From NCBI GenBank assembly GCA_948435735.1, contig CAOJGX010000014.1, positions 1-39,509 of the forward strand: a stretch of DNA of 39,509 bases. Reading direction: 5' to 3'. The stretch is from an uncultured Clostridium sp. (GTDB taxonomy: Bacteria; Bacillota; Clostridia; TANB77; CAG-508). Of the stretch, positions 14,599 to 22,623 are shown in pieces. Positions within the stretch are counted from its first letter, which is position 1; each line of letters begins with the position of its first letter. The notes below the pieces were generated by a model, which was not told where the DNA came from, did no database searches, and saw only the letters and a program-made list of their open reading frames with translations. A program made the position numbers and the translations under genes.

Positions 14599-15030
14599 TT
14601 ACCAACCATATACTGAGAACATTTTATTATTTTGACAATACTCAATCGCTTTTCTCACATAAGGAATCACATTCATAGGTAATTCATTTAAAGGATAAAA
14701 CGCAAGTTCATCACATTTATCTTTTTCCATAATTTGAATTTGTCCACTATAATTCTTGCAAGTCAGAAAATAATCGATACTTTCTCGCTCTTTTGTGCGT
14801 CTGTGCATTACATGAACAATTTCCAAATCATTTTCCTTAATATCAATTCCTGCTTCTTCGAAAGCTTCACGCCTCATGGCTGTGATAACACTTTCATTTC
14901 CGTCAATGTGCCCAGCGACAACACTATAATTTCCGTCTTCATAGCCAGTGTTATATCTTCTTAGTAATAATATTTGATTCTTTTCAATTAAAATTAAATG
15001 GCATGCAGTAACTAATTTAAATCTTTCCAT
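14599..15030 (-). CDS. NUDIX hydrolase
   Basis: A 143-aa protein with the Nudix box G-x5-E-x7-REAFEEAG-I (GHIDGNESVITAMRREAFEEAGI). The glutamates bind the divalent metal that drives hydrolysis of a nucleoside diphosphate linked to another group. An N-terminal strand (LVTACHLILIEKNQILLLRR) and the FYPLNELP segment are typical of small general Nudix enzymes. The substrate cannot be read from sequence. It is monocistronic, with AGAGG just before ATG. Confidence 0.9.
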   Translation of the reverse strand: MERFKLVTACHLILIEKNQILLLRRYNTGYEDGNYSVVAGHIDGNESVITAMRREAFEEAGIDIKENDLEIVHVMHRRTKERESIDYFLTCKNYSGQIQIMEKDKCDELAFYPLNELPMNVIPYVRKAIEYCQNNKMFSVYGW

Positions 15031-15107
15031 TATTTCCTCTTTTCTATAGGCTAATTATAAAATAAATGTTTGTAAAAATCAAGAAGCTTTTATAATTTTT
15101 AAAATTC

Positions 15108-15136
15108 TTTACTTTTTCGCAAAGAAATGCTATAAT
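15108..15136 (+). promoter_or_regulatory. promoter of rqcP
   Basis: TTTACT (15108-15113), a 17-bp spacer and TATAAT (15131-15136) with an upstream TGC, so also an extended -10. Confidence 0.7.
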
Positions 15137-15180
15137 AAAGTTTAGTTAGGTCAGATTTAGAAGGGAAGAAGGAGATAACT

Positions 15181-15417
15181 ATGAGATTAGATAAATTTCT
15201 AAAAGTGAGTCGTGTTATAAAACGTAGAACAGTTGCAAATGAAGCGGCTGATAGTGGAAGAATTTCGGTGAATGGAAAAGTAGTAAAACCAAGTTATGAA
15301 GTAAAAGTGGGAGATATTCTTGAAATTAAATTTGGAGATAAAGTTTCGAAATTTGAGATTTTAAAAATTCCAGAGAAAGTAGGGAAAGATTTGGGAGAAT
15401 TGATTAAGATTTTGTAA
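15181..15417 (+). CDS. rqcP: S4-domain RNA-binding protein RqcP (YabO/Hsp15-like)
   Basis: A 78-aa protein made almost entirely of an S4 RNA-binding domain (MRLDKFLKVSRVIKRRT, ANEAADSGRISVNGKVVKPSYEVKVGDILEI). It matches Bacillus YabO/RqcP, which works with RqcH on stalled 50S subunits to add alanine tails during ribosome-associated quality control. In many Clostridia it lies in a yabP-yabQ-divIC cluster, but here it is a single gene. AAGGAG precedes ATG. Confidence 0.9.
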   Translation: MRLDKFLKVSRVIKRRTVANEAADSGRISVNGKVVKPSYEVKVGDILEIKFGDKVSKFEILKIPEKVGKDLGELIKIL

Positions 15418-15476
15418 TAACTCTATGGAAAAAATATTAAAAAAGCAATATTACAGAGAATTTGTGTAAAAGAAAT

Positions 15477-15505
15477 TTGACAACTTTATGTAAAAATGGT
15501 ATAAT
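15477..15505 (+). promoter_or_regulatory. consensus promoter for the 89-aa unknown gene
   Basis: TTGACA (15477-15482), 17 bp and TATAAT (15500-15505), a perfect sigma-A promoter that suggests strong expression of a small gene. Confidence 0.85.
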
Positions 15506-15558
15506 AAAGAGAGGACACTTAAAAACAAAACAATTCTAATTAAGAAAAGGAGGCTATT

Positions 15559-15828
15559 ATGGTTAAGGAACGGCGTTTTCAAAACAAGATTGCTCTAATC
15601 TGTAAGGAGGATCTTCTGGGGTGTATTAGTGATGCTTTGAAGAAGAAAACAGAGGGCAGTGTCGTTATTACTGTTATAGGCATTGTAGAGGGTCAGGAAA
15701 TATGGTCTGAGGCGGAAATGGAAAATGGAGAGGTTTTAGAATGGATTGAGGGCTTAAGCAAATCTTGTTCTATAACATTGATTCATTTTTCTAATGGTGA
15801 TATTTTGAAGACCTGGCGATTAGTATAA
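15559..15828 (+). CDS. 89-aa protein of unknown function
   Basis: Not recognised. It is a compact mixed alpha/beta protein (IALICKEDLLGCISDALKKK, SVVITVIGIVEG, SITLIHFSNGDILKTWRLV) with no signal peptide or metal-binding motif. A perfect promoter, AGGAGG before ATG and a following intrinsic terminator define a single-gene transcription unit, so it is surely expressed. Its start contains the pair CGG-CGT, arginine codons not typical of the AT-rich neighbours. Confidence 0.7.
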   Translation: MVKERRFQNKIALICKEDLLGCISDALKKKTEGSVVITVIGIVEGQEIWSEAEMENGEVLEWIEGLSKSCSITLIHFSNGDILKTWRLV

Positions 15829-15860
15829 GCGAAATACTTAACTGTAAGAGTTATTTTTGG

Positions 15861-15900
15861 AAAAAAGTCGTACTTTTATTTCGTGTGGCTTTTTTCTTTT
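15861..15900 (+). terminator. intrinsic terminator
   Basis: AAAAAAGTCGTAC pairs with GTGTGGCTTTTTT, followed by a long T-rich tract. It ends the 89-aa gene's transcript. Confidence 0.75.
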
Positions 15901-15915
15901 TTTTGTCTAAAATGA

Positions 15916-15944
15916 TTGATTAATCGAAAAAAATGTAATATAAT
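15916..15944 (+). promoter_or_regulatory. promoter of pyrK-pyrD
   Basis: TTGATT (15916-15921), 17 bp and TATAAT (15939-15944), about 27 nt before the start of pyrK. No PyrR-type leader or terminator fits in the short leader. Confidence 0.65.
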
Positions 15945-15970
15945 AAACAAAATAAGTTAAGGAGGGAATT

Positions 15971-16747
15971 ATGTCAGTAGTAGAACAAGCCCAAATTGTT
16001 ACAAAGGAACAATTAAAAAAAGATATTTTTAAGTTTGCCATTTACTCTGAAAAAATGTCAAGTGTAGCTTTACCAGGCCAATTTTTGGAGATCCGAGTAA
16101 ATGATGATATTGAACCTTTTTTACGAAGACCCATCAGCATTTATAACATTGACAAAGAAAAAAATCAGCTAGAGTTTATTTTCCAAGTAAAAGGAAAGGG
16201 TACGGATATTTTATCGAAAAGGCAGATTGGCGATAAAATTAGCGTGATTGGGCCTGTGGGAAATGGAAGTTTTCAGTTTAAATCGTATCAAAAAATAGCT
16301 ATTATTGGTGGTGGAATTGGCATTTTTCCATTGTATGAATTGGCAAAACAAGCTAGTAAAACTGCTGATGTAACAACGTATTTAGGTTTTCGTAGTAAAG
16401 ATTTTGTTGTACTAGAAGATGAATTTTCTAAAGTTTCTAATCAACTTGTGATTACGACTGATGATGGAAGTTATCAAGAAAAGGGATTTGCCATTGATTT
16501 CTTAAAGTCAGATTGCCAAACAGAAAAACCAGATTGCATTTTTGCTTGTGGTCCACTTCCGATGTTAAGAGCAGTTCGAGATTTTGCGATTGCTAATCAT
16601 ATTCCTGCTCAAGTCTCGATGGAGGAAAGAATGGGTTGTGGTGTTGGTGTTTGTTTAGGATGTGCTGTAAAAAATAAGCATACCGAAGGAAATAAACACG
16701 TATGCAAGGATGGACCTGTGTTTGATGTGAATGAGATAGAATTTTAA
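15971..16747 (+). CDS. pyrK: dihydroorotate dehydrogenase electron transfer subunit
   Basis: A 258-aa protein with an FAD-binding barrel (FLRRPISIYNID), a nucleotide-binding domain (IAIIGGGIGIFPLYELAKQ, FACGPLPMLRAV) and a C-terminal 2Fe-2S site (CGVGVCLGCAV, then HVCKDGP). It passes electrons from dihydroorotate, through PyrD FMN, to NAD+. Its partner pyrD follows, separated by 68 nt that hold a copy of the GC-rich repeat. AGGAGG lies just before ATG. Confidence 0.95.
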   Translation: MSVVEQAQIVTKEQLKKDIFKFAIYSEKMSSVALPGQFLEIRVNDDIEPFLRRPISIYNIDKEKNQLEFIFQVKGKGTDILSKRQIGDKISVIGPVGNGSFQFKSYQKIAIIGGGIGIFPLYELAKQASKTADVTTYLGFRSKDFVVLEDEFSKVSNQLVITTDDGSYQEKGFAIDFLKSDCQTEKPDCIFACGPLPMLRAVRDFAIANHIPAQVSMEERMGCGVGVCLGCAVKNKHTEGNKHVCKDGPVFDVNEIEF

Positions 16748-16749
16748 AT

Positions 16750-16773
16750 GTAGGGGCGATTATCAATTGCCTG
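16750..16773. repeat. GC-rich palindrome (TAGGGGCG family), copy B, one arm decayed
   Basis: GTAGGGGCGATTATCAAT then TGCCTG. The left arm matches copy D with about 16 of 18 bases, but the right arm has degenerated. It starts 2 nt after the pyrK stop, inside the pyrKD operon. Confidence 0.6.
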
Positions 16774-16815
16774 TATAATAGATACAAATATAAAAAATCG
16801 AAAGGAAACAAAGAT

Positions 16816-17724
16816 ATGAAAACAGAAATAGATTTTGCAGGAATTAAAATGAAAAATCCTGTTACGGTTGCTTCTGGAACGTTTGGTTATGGCCGTGAGA
16901 TGTCTGAGTATTTTGATTTAAGCAAGTTAGGAGCAATTATCACAAAAGGAACGTTTTTAAAGCCACGTGCTGGTAATAAAGCACCTCGTGTATGCGAAAC
17001 AGCAAGTGGAATGATGAATGCTATTGGTCTGGAAAATCCCGGAATTGAGCATTTTGCTGAGGAAGATTTGCCTTGGTTAAAACAATTTGATACACCAATT
17101 ATTTTAAATGTAGGTGCAAGCACGTTAGAAGAATATGTTGAGGTTTGTAGAGTTGCGAATAAATTGGATATAGATGGTGTGGAACTTAATTTGTCGTGTC
17201 CTAATGTGCATGCTGGATGTATGGCGTTTGGTACTACGTATGAAGGTGTAAAAGAGGTGACCAGTAGCGTTAGAAAAGTTTTGGATAAACCTTTGATTGT
17301 CAAGTTAACACCAAATGTTACTGACATTACTCTTCCTGCAAAAGGTGCAGAAGATGGAGGTGCAGATGCAGTTTCTGCAATTAACACTTTATTGGCAATG
17401 AAAATTGATGTGAGAACACGAAGACCAATTTTGGCGAATAATACAGGAGGTCTTTCTGGGCCTGCGATTAAACCAGTTGGTGTGAGAATGGTTTACCAAA
17501 TCGCACAGAAAATCAATATTCCAGTGATGGGCTTGGGTGGTATTGTGACTGGCGAAGATGCAGTGGAATATATGCTGGCAGGTGCAAAGTGTGTGTCAAT
17601 TGGTTGTGGTAATTTTATTGACCCTACAATAAGTTTGAATGTCATTGGGCAAATTGAGGAATATATGAAAAATACTGGTGTTGAGGATATTAATGAGTTG
17701 GTTGGCGGAGTGACAATGAATTAG
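16816..17724 (+). CDS. pyrD: dihydroorotate dehydrogenase, type 1B catalytic subunit
   Basis: A 302-aa FMN-binding TIM barrel. Visible family signatures are NPVTVASGTFGYG, GTFLKPRAGNKAPRV, NLSCPNVHAGCMAFG (region of the active-site cysteine), VKLTPNVTDI, NNTGGLSGPAIKP and GLGGIVTGEDAVEYMLAGA. It oxidises dihydroorotate to orotate in pyrimidine synthesis, as a heterotetramer with PyrK. AAAGGAAA precedes ATG. A strong terminator follows. Confidence 0.95.
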   Translation: MKTEIDFAGIKMKNPVTVASGTFGYGREMSEYFDLSKLGAIITKGTFLKPRAGNKAPRVCETASGMMNAIGLENPGIEHFAEEDLPWLKQFDTPIILNVGASTLEEYVEVCRVANKLDIDGVELNLSCPNVHAGCMAFGTTYEGVKEVTSSVRKVLDKPLIVKLTPNVTDITLPAKGAEDGGADAVSAINTLLAMKIDVRTRRPILANNTGGLSGPAIKPVGVRMVYQIAQKINIPVMGLGGIVTGEDAVEYMLAGAKCVSIGCGNFIDPTISLNVIGQIEEYMKNTGVEDINELVGGVTMN

Positions 17725-17733
17725 GCAAAAATT

Positions 17734-17770
17734 AAACTGAGGAAATTTTTAGAGATTTTCCTCAGTTTTT
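17734..17770. terminator. bidirectional terminator between pyrD and the EAL gene
   Basis: AAACTGAGGAAA and TTTTCCTCAGTTTTTT form a strong stem with a T-run on the plus strand and A/T-rich flanks on the other side. It separates two convergent genes. Confidence 0.85.
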
Positions 17771-17773
17771 TCG

Positions 17774-20026
17774 CTATTTGTGGGTATTCAAGTAAATTTC
17801 AAATTCCTTTTTGCAAATTGGTTTTGAGTAGTAAAAGCCTTGAATGGTATCACATTTTAAAGCTTGTAAAAATTCTACTTGTTCTCTGGTTTCGACGCCT
17901 TCTACGATAGTTCGTACTTTGAGACGTTTGGCAAGAAGCATGATGTAATTTATGATGTTATTGCTGCTATTTAAATCTGCATTGTCCATAAAGACTTTAT
18001 CGATTTTTATAATGTCAATTGGCATATTTTGCAACATGCTAAGTGATGAATAACCTGTTCCGAAGTCATCGATTGAGATAAAAAATCCTTTTTGTTTGAT
18101 GTTGTTTAGTATTTTTACAATATCAATATGTTTATCAATGGTTGCACTTTCTGTGATTTCTAAGTCGATGGTAGCTCGGTTGAGGTTGTATTTGTTGGTG
18201 ATTTTTACGTAATCGTCTATGAAGTTTTCATTTACGAAATGCTCTTTTGAAACATTAATCGAAATGGTTGGGAGAAAATCGTATTTTTTTTGCCATTCAG
18301 CTAAGTCTTTGCAAACTTGTTCAAAAATATATAAATCCAATTTTAAGATGAATTTATTTTTTTCAAAAAGCGGAATAAAGGTACTAGGTGGAAGCATTTT
18401 TCCATCTTTGTTCCAGCGGATTAAGGCTTCTGCACCAGTTATTTTTTCTGTGCTAGCTGAAGTTTTTGGTTGGTAAAATACTTCAAATTCCTTATTTTTT
18501 AATGCTTGTTCCATACAAGATTCGATTTGTTGCTCTTCGAGTAGTTGATTTTCCAAAACTTCGTCAAATATATAATAATTGGCATGATACAGGCCTTTTA
18601 TTTGGGCACGAGCTAGATAGGATTTATCGAGTATTTTATTGATGTCGGTATCCTGTGGGCTAATTTTGTAGACACCAATGGCTAGGTTGATTGAAATAGG
18701 TGTATTGTTTATGGTTAAGTTGGAAATATTATGAAAAATTTTATCTAAAAGCTTATTAATATTTTTTGGGTAACTAAATATACTTCCAAAGATATCATTC
18801 GAGATTCTACAAGTGATATGGTTAGCAGGCAAAATATTTACTAGTTTTTGACCAAGTGCTTTTAAAATTTCGTTACAAAATTCGTAACCATAGATATTGT
18901 TTAAGGCTTTGAATTTGTTGATATCAAGTGTGATGATATACTTATGAGGAAGTTGATTTTGCAAATAAATGGAGCCGTTTTCCTTAAAATAAGCTTCATT
19001 GCCAAGTAAAGTGACTGGGTCAATATAGGCTGTTTTATAAAGTTTGCGGTTTTTCTTTTGATTGGAGATGTCAATATAAATACAAATTGCGATGATGATT
19101 AAATTGATGAACAAACAAAGGCTTAAGGAGATGGTCAAAAATAGCGTCAGTTCTTTTCCAATACTACTGTTTGGTGCAATTGTTACAACATACCAATCGT
19201 TCACATTTACTTTTTCATAATGTAAAAAGTAAGTGTCGTTGTCAAGTAGGATATCAAAGGTACCAACTTGTAATTTTTTAATATTTTCTGCCATGGTGCG
19301 GATTTTGTTTAAATCCTTTTGCGAGGTTAGATGGTAGTAGGCGATAAAAAAGTCATATAAATTTACATTATTTTCTTTGATGACGTCAAATGAATCGATT
19401 AGGACAGAGCCATTATTGTTAATTAAGTAGGTACCGCCTTTGCCGTTAAATAGACGTCTTAATAAGATTTCTTTGTAGTCTTCTGTATTGATGGTTGCAA
19501 ATAAAACCATTTTTTGGTCATGAAAAGTAAAGGTTTTTGAGTAAATATTGACTTGATTATTAGAAACAGTACTAGGTCGATTTTCGGATAAATATACTGT
19601 ATCTTGGTTAAAAAATTCTTGCATATTTGCATAATTTTCTACGACATGACCATCGCTGGTGATACCGTTTCCATTTTCGTCTAAAATGACAAGTCTTGTG
19701 AAGTTAAAATCTTCTAAATCACCTTTGAATCTGTTGAAGATATCATCTGTTGTTCGGAAAACGCCGCTATTTATGGAATCTACCATGATTTCAACAAGTC
19801 TCTTTTGGTCGTTTATAGCGAGATTTAATTGGGTTGCGGTTTGCTGGCTTAATTCGGTAATAGTGTGATAAATATTTTGATAGGTTAAGCTTTTTACGTA
19901 TCCAACATAAAAAAATGACAATATCATAATAATAATGAAGATGGCAAAAATCCATTTATAGTTTAGTTTGTAATGCGTTTTTGTGATGGATTCGTGTCTG
20001 GTTTTTGTTTGATTATTTCTTTTCAT
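17774..20026 (-). CDS. c-di-GMP phosphodiesterase: Cache-like sensor + degenerate GGDEF + EAL
   Basis: A 750-aa protein with transmembrane helices at about residues 28-47 and 290-315, enclosing a double-Cache-like extracytoplasmic sensor (VILDENGNGITSDG, GKGGTYLINNNGSVLIDS). The GGDEF domain (about 330-480) has SNDIF where the catalytic GGDEF loop should be, so cyclase activity is lost. The EAL domain (about 505-745) keeps GAEALIRW, LEITES, SIDDFGTGYSSL, KIDKVF, VEGVET and TIQGFYYSKP, so hydrolysis of c-di-GMP is expected. In Clostridia c-di-GMP often controls type IV pili, and a pilus operon lies 10 kb away. The link is inferred. Confidence 0.92.
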   Translation of the reverse strand: MKRNNQTKTRHESITKTHYKLNYKWIFAIFIIIMILSFFYVGYVKSLTYQNIYHTITELSQQTATQLNLAINDQKRLVEIMVDSINSGVFRTTDDIFNRFKGDLEDFNFTRLVILDENGNGITSDGHVVENYANMQEFFNQDTVYLSENRPSTVSNNQVNIYSKTFTFHDQKMVLFATINTEDYKEILLRRLFNGKGGTYLINNNGSVLIDSFDVIKENNVNLYDFFIAYYHLTSQKDLNKIRTMAENIKKLQVGTFDILLDNDTYFLHYEKVNVNDWYVVTIAPNSSIGKELTLFLTISLSLCLFINLIIIAICIYIDISNQKKNRKLYKTAYIDPVTLLGNEAYFKENGSIYLQNQLPHKYIITLDINKFKALNNIYGYEFCNEILKALGQKLVNILPANHITCRISNDIFGSIFSYPKNINKLLDKIFHNISNLTINNTPISINLAIGVYKISPQDTDINKILDKSYLARAQIKGLYHANYYIFDEVLENQLLEEQQIESCMEQALKNKEFEVFYQPKTSASTEKITGAEALIRWNKDGKMLPPSTFIPLFEKNKFILKLDLYIFEQVCKDLAEWQKKYDFLPTISINVSKEHFVNENFIDDYVKITNKYNLNRATIDLEITESATIDKHIDIVKILNNIKQKGFFISIDDFGTGYSSLSMLQNMPIDIIKIDKVFMDNADLNSSNNIINYIMLLAKRLKVRTIVEGVETREQVEFLQALKCDTIQGFYYSKPICKKEFEIYLNTHK

Positions 20027-20253
20027 ATTTCACCTCAAAAATTTATACAAATACTATATAACAAATGTAAATTTTTTTCAAGTTTTTTGGGAGGATTAAT
20101 TTAAAAAAAGAAAAGTATTTACAAAATATCTATTTCTAAATTACAAAGTTTTAGAATGGAAAATAAAAATATATTTTTTTATGAAGTTTTTTCATTATAG
20201 TGGTATAAAAAAATTTTCTTTTTCTAATACTTTAAGTATGGAGGTAATTTTAT

Positions 20254-20733
20254 ATGGAGAAAAATGATTTTAACAATAGAATTCAAGTTTCAAAAGAAGA
20301 GTTAATACCAATTGACTCTTTGGAAAAATGTTTATGGGCAATGGAAGCTACTGGTAAAATTGCACATTTTGGTTTGATAACTAGAAGAAATATGGAAGAA
20401 GAACAACTATATGGAAATTATTATTGGGTAATAAATCACCAATTAGGTGAGTTAGAATATAAATTAAGAAGTGGTGAAATTGATAAAAAACAATTTGAAG
20501 AAGGATGTAAAGAAATGTATGAAAAATATGATATAAATTTTGATATTTTAAAAGATAATCTATCAGCTTTACAAAAATTAGAACAGGAACATACTCCTGA
20601 GGAAGAATCTGCTTTGTCTACTCAGTTAAATGAACAAGTTAAAGTATATCAAGATAAACTAAAAAAGAAAAGATTAAGCAAACAACAATCTGAAAAAGAC
20701 TATTCTGAAAAGCCAGAAAATCCAGTTCGATAA
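20254..20733 (+). CDS. 159-aa protein of unknown function
   Basis: Not recognised. It is mostly helical and highly charged, with a Trp/Tyr-rich middle (EEEQLYGNYYWVINHQLGELEYKL) and a Lys/Gln/Glu-rich coiled-coil C-terminus (LKKKRLSKQQSEKDYSEK). There is no signal peptide or membrane segment. GGAGG is present before ATG and an intrinsic terminator follows, so it is a single-gene unit. It lies in a less gene-dense stretch with another small unknown gene downstream. Confidence 0.65.
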   Translation: MEKNDFNNRIQVSKEELIPIDSLEKCLWAMEATGKIAHFGLITRRNMEEEQLYGNYYWVINHQLGELEYKLRSGEIDKKQFEEGCKEMYEKYDINFDILKDNLSALQKLEQEHTPEEESALSTQLNEQVKVYQDKLKKKRLSKQQSEKDYSEKPENPVR

Positions 20734-20791
20734 CAGTTGAATTTTTTTCATAAAAAGCAAGAAATACTCATAGTAACCAAAGAAAATAAAA

Positions 20792-20834
20792 AAGCAGTAA
20801 TATCAATAATTACTGCTTCTTTGTATATAGTTTT
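20792..20834 (+). terminator. intrinsic terminator after the 159-aa gene
   Basis: AAGCAGTAAT and ATTACTGCTT form a 10-bp stem with a 7-nt loop. A T-rich tract including TTTTTTT follows shortly after. Confidence 0.65.
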
Positions 20835-21020
20835 TTTACTATTGCTCCAAAAGAGCCTATTTTTATTTCTTAGTTAATTACAAAGGTTTATTTTTAAGAA
20901 TTTTAAGTAGTTTTTATGTATTGTATATATATTAATAAGTAACGTTTAGTAGATCCTAATAGTGTTAGAAACGAACATTTAAAGATTGAGAGACTATATT
21001 TATTGCAAAGCGTTAAAAAC
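20835..21020. other. intergenic stretch with nothing recognised
   Basis: Between the terminator after the 159-aa gene and the promoter of the 79-aa gene lie about 190 nt of very AT-rich sequence. No ORF with a ribosome binding site, no stable hairpin and no repeat were found. Confidence 0.4.
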
Positions 21021-21024
21021 AAAC

Positions 21025-21053
21025 TTGACATTTATGTGAAGTGATGCTATAGT
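21025..21053 (+). promoter_or_regulatory. promoter of the 79-aa gene
   Basis: TTGACA (21025-21030), 17 bp and TATAGT (21048-21053) preceded by TGC. It is near-consensus and extended. Confidence 0.8.
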
Positions 21054-21111
21054 ATAAATGTAACAATATAATTGAAGTAGTATCCAAAAATAATTATAAA
21101 GGAGAAAAACT

Positions 21112-21351
21112 ATGGAAGAATGGACTATAGAAATTGAAACCAAAAATAAAATAAAGAAGGTAAAAAATCCACGGAAAGTAAGAAAAAAGGATTTTATACT
21201 TTTTGTTGCTATACAAGTAATGGATGATAACAATAAATGGCACTATATAGTTAATTCAGATGATATTCCACATTGGAGAACAGATGATGCAATGAAAAAG
21301 ATAGAAAAAGCAATAAAAGAAAGAAAAGAGTATGTTGAGATAGATTTATAA
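21112..21351 (+). CDS. 79-aa basic protein of unknown function
   Basis: Not recognised. The N-terminal half is very basic (KNKIKKVKNPRKVRKKDF), followed by a beta-hairpin-like strand pair (ILFVAIQVMDDNNKWHYIV) and an acidic/basic helix (AMKKIEKAIKERKEYVEIDL). It could bind nucleic acid or be a phage-type small protein. It has its own near-consensus promoter, AAGGAG before ATG and a terminator. No membrane segment is seen. Confidence 0.6.
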   Translation: MEEWTIEIETKNKIKKVKNPRKVRKKDFILFVAIQVMDDNNKWHYIVNSDDIPHWRTDDAMKKIEKAIKERKEYVEIDL

Positions 21352-21375
21352 TTTTATTTGGTTTCTTTACACTAA

Positions 21376-21408
21376 AAAACTCGAAAGTATAGAAAACTTT
21401 CGAGTTTT
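21376..21408. terminator. bidirectional terminator between the 79-aa gene and rpsI
   Basis: AAAACTCGAAAGT and ACTTTCGAGTTTT make a 13-bp stem with a 7-nt loop, with A-run and T-run on the two sides, so it works on both strands. Confidence 0.88.
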
Positions 21409-21414
21409 GAATTT

Positions 21415-21816
21415 CTATCTTTTACTAAATTGAGGAGCCTTTCTAGCTTTCTTCAATCCATATTTCTTTCTTTCCTTCATACGAGGATCTCTTGTTAAGA
21501 ATCCAGCTTGCTTTAAAGCAGGACGTAACTCTGCATTAGCTTCTACTAAAGCTCTAGCAATACCATGTCTAATAGCACCAGCTTGACCAGTAAATCCACC
21601 ACCAGTTACAGTACAAATCACATCATATTTTCCGGCTGTATTTGTCACAGCAAATGCTTGGTTTACAATTACTTTTAGGATTTCTGTACCAAAATATTCA
21701 CTTAAGTCTTTTCCATTAACTGTTATTTTTCCAGTTCCTGCCATTAATCTAACACGTGCAATTGATTTTTTTCTACGACCTGTTCCTAAAAATACTATAT
21801 TTTCTTTTTTCGCCAT
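21415..21816 (-). CDS. rpsI: 30S ribosomal protein S9
   Basis: A 133-aa protein with [56 protein letters not shown] and the conserved basic tail ending in KR that reaches the P-site tRNA. It is second in the rplM-rpsI operon, one base after the L13 stop. A bidirectional terminator follows. Confidence 0.97.
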   Translation of the reverse strand: MAKKENIVFLGTGRRKKSIARVRLMAGTGKITVNGKDLSEYFGTEILKVIVNQAFAVTNTAGKYDVICTVTGGGFTGQAGAIRHGIARALVEANAELRPALKQAGFLTRDPRMKERKKYGLKKARKAPQFSKR

Positions 21817-21817
21817 C

Positions 21818-22255
21818 TTATTTTACCTCCCAAACTTCTGGTTTTTGAGCTATATTTTCATGTTCGCTACCTGCATAAACTCGAACATGCGTAATTTGCT
21901 TTCTGCCTAATTTTGTATGAGGCAACATTCCTTTTACTGCTAAATACATAGCTTTTTCTGGTTTATGATCCATCATCACACGAGCTGTCGTTTCTTTCAT
22001 TCCACCAATATAGCCAGAGTGATGTCTATAAATCTTTTGATCTAATTTACGACCTGTTAATACAGCGTCTTTACAATTTATGATAATAACAAAATCACCA
22101 CAATCTGCATTTGGTGTAAAAGTTGGTTTATGTTTTCCACGTAATAGTTTTGCAGCTTCTGTTGCGGTTCTACCTAGAGGACGATTTGCTGCATCAATGA
22201 TATACCATTTTTTTTCAATTTCGCCTTTTTTAGGGCTATAAGTAGTATTATTCAT
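21818..22255 (-). CDS. rplM: 50S ribosomal protein L13
   Basis: A 145-aa protein with [54 protein letters not shown] and a [19 protein letters not shown] segment. It is an early 50S assembly protein. The first gene of the operon, it is preceded by a leader of about 170 nt with a candidate regulatory structure and a good promoter. Confidence 0.97.
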   Translation of the reverse strand: MNNTTYSPKKGEIEKKWYIIDAANRPLGRTATEAAKLLRGKHKPTFTPNADCGDFVIIINCKDAVLTGRKLDQKIYRHHSGYIGGMKETTARVMMDHKPEKAMYLAVKGMLPHTKLGRKQITHVRVYAGSEHENIAQKPEVWEVK

Positions 22256-22346
22256 GGTAAAAAATACCCTCCATTTCTTATTTTATTTCATTTTAATATA
22301 ATTATAAAATTTTAAGTTGCTAAGACAAAAAATTTATAATTTCTCA

Positions 22347-22428
22347 TGATTTATGATAGAGTTTTATTAAATTTACTGTAAAGCTACCGGGGAGAAGCTA
22401 AAAATAAATCTAATGCTATCATAAATTG
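22347..22428 (-). ncRNA. structured leader of rplM (L13 leader-like)
   Basis: In the rplM 5' untranslated region, TTATGATAG and CTATCATAA form a closing stem about 60 nt apart. The loop holds a GC-rich AGCTTCTCCCCGGTAGCT-type core, unusual in this AT-rich sequence. Firmicutes are known to have an L13 leader upstream of rplM-rpsI. Assignment to that family is by position and general shape, not by a covariance search. Confidence 0.5.
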
Positions 22429-22435
22429 CTTCATT

Positions 22436-22464
22436 ATTTTAATACAGATTTTGAAAAAAGTCAA
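22436..22464 (-). promoter_or_regulatory. promoter of rplM-rpsI
   Basis: On the minus strand TTGACT (22459-22464), 17 bp and TAAAAT (22436-22441). The start site would be about 22429, giving a leader of about 170 nt. Confidence 0.7.
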
Positions 22465-22482
22465 GTGATTTATTGAAAAAAA

Positions 22483-22511
22483 TTGACAAAATTATGCAAA
22501 TATGCTATAAT
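22483..22511 (+). promoter_or_regulatory. upstream promoter P1 before infC
   Basis: TTGACA (22483-22488), 17 bp and TATAAT (22506-22511) with TGC in front. It is a perfect promoter, but a terminator begins only about 3 nt after the expected start site. Confidence 0.8.
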
Positions 22512-22520
22512 AAATTTAAG

Positions 22521-22556
22521 AAAAGGCCACCTTTTATTAAGTGTGGTCTTTTTTAA
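22521..22556 (+). terminator. terminator directly after promoter P1
   Basis: AAAAGGCCAC and GTGGTCTTTT (one G-U pair) form the stem, followed by TTTTTT. It would release an RNA of only about 40 nt from P1. Confidence 0.75.
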
Positions 22557-22588
22557 GAAACATTCGGTAAAAAATTGGAAGATTTTGC

Positions 22589-22617
22589 TTGACAAATAAG
22601 ATTAAGCATGTTAAAAT
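22589..22617 (+). promoter_or_regulatory. promoter P2 of infC-rpmI-rplT
   Basis: TTGACA (22589-22594), 17 bp and TAAAAT (22612-22617), giving a leader of about 140 nt before infC. Confidence 0.75.
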
Positions 22618-22623
22618 ATAGTT

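Noticed and set aside
15424-15468. 14-codon ORF after rqcP
   Set aside because: No ribosome binding site and too short to support.
20114-20145. TTTACA and ATTACA 22 bp apart upstream of the 159-aa gene
   Set aside because: Two short AT-rich matches without a middle unit are likely chance. Not counted with the 11-bp repeat arrays.
21000-21233. 77-aa minus-strand ORF
   Set aside because: Shadow opposite the promoter and start of the 79-aa gene, hydrophobic only because of AT-rich codons, with no ribosome binding site.
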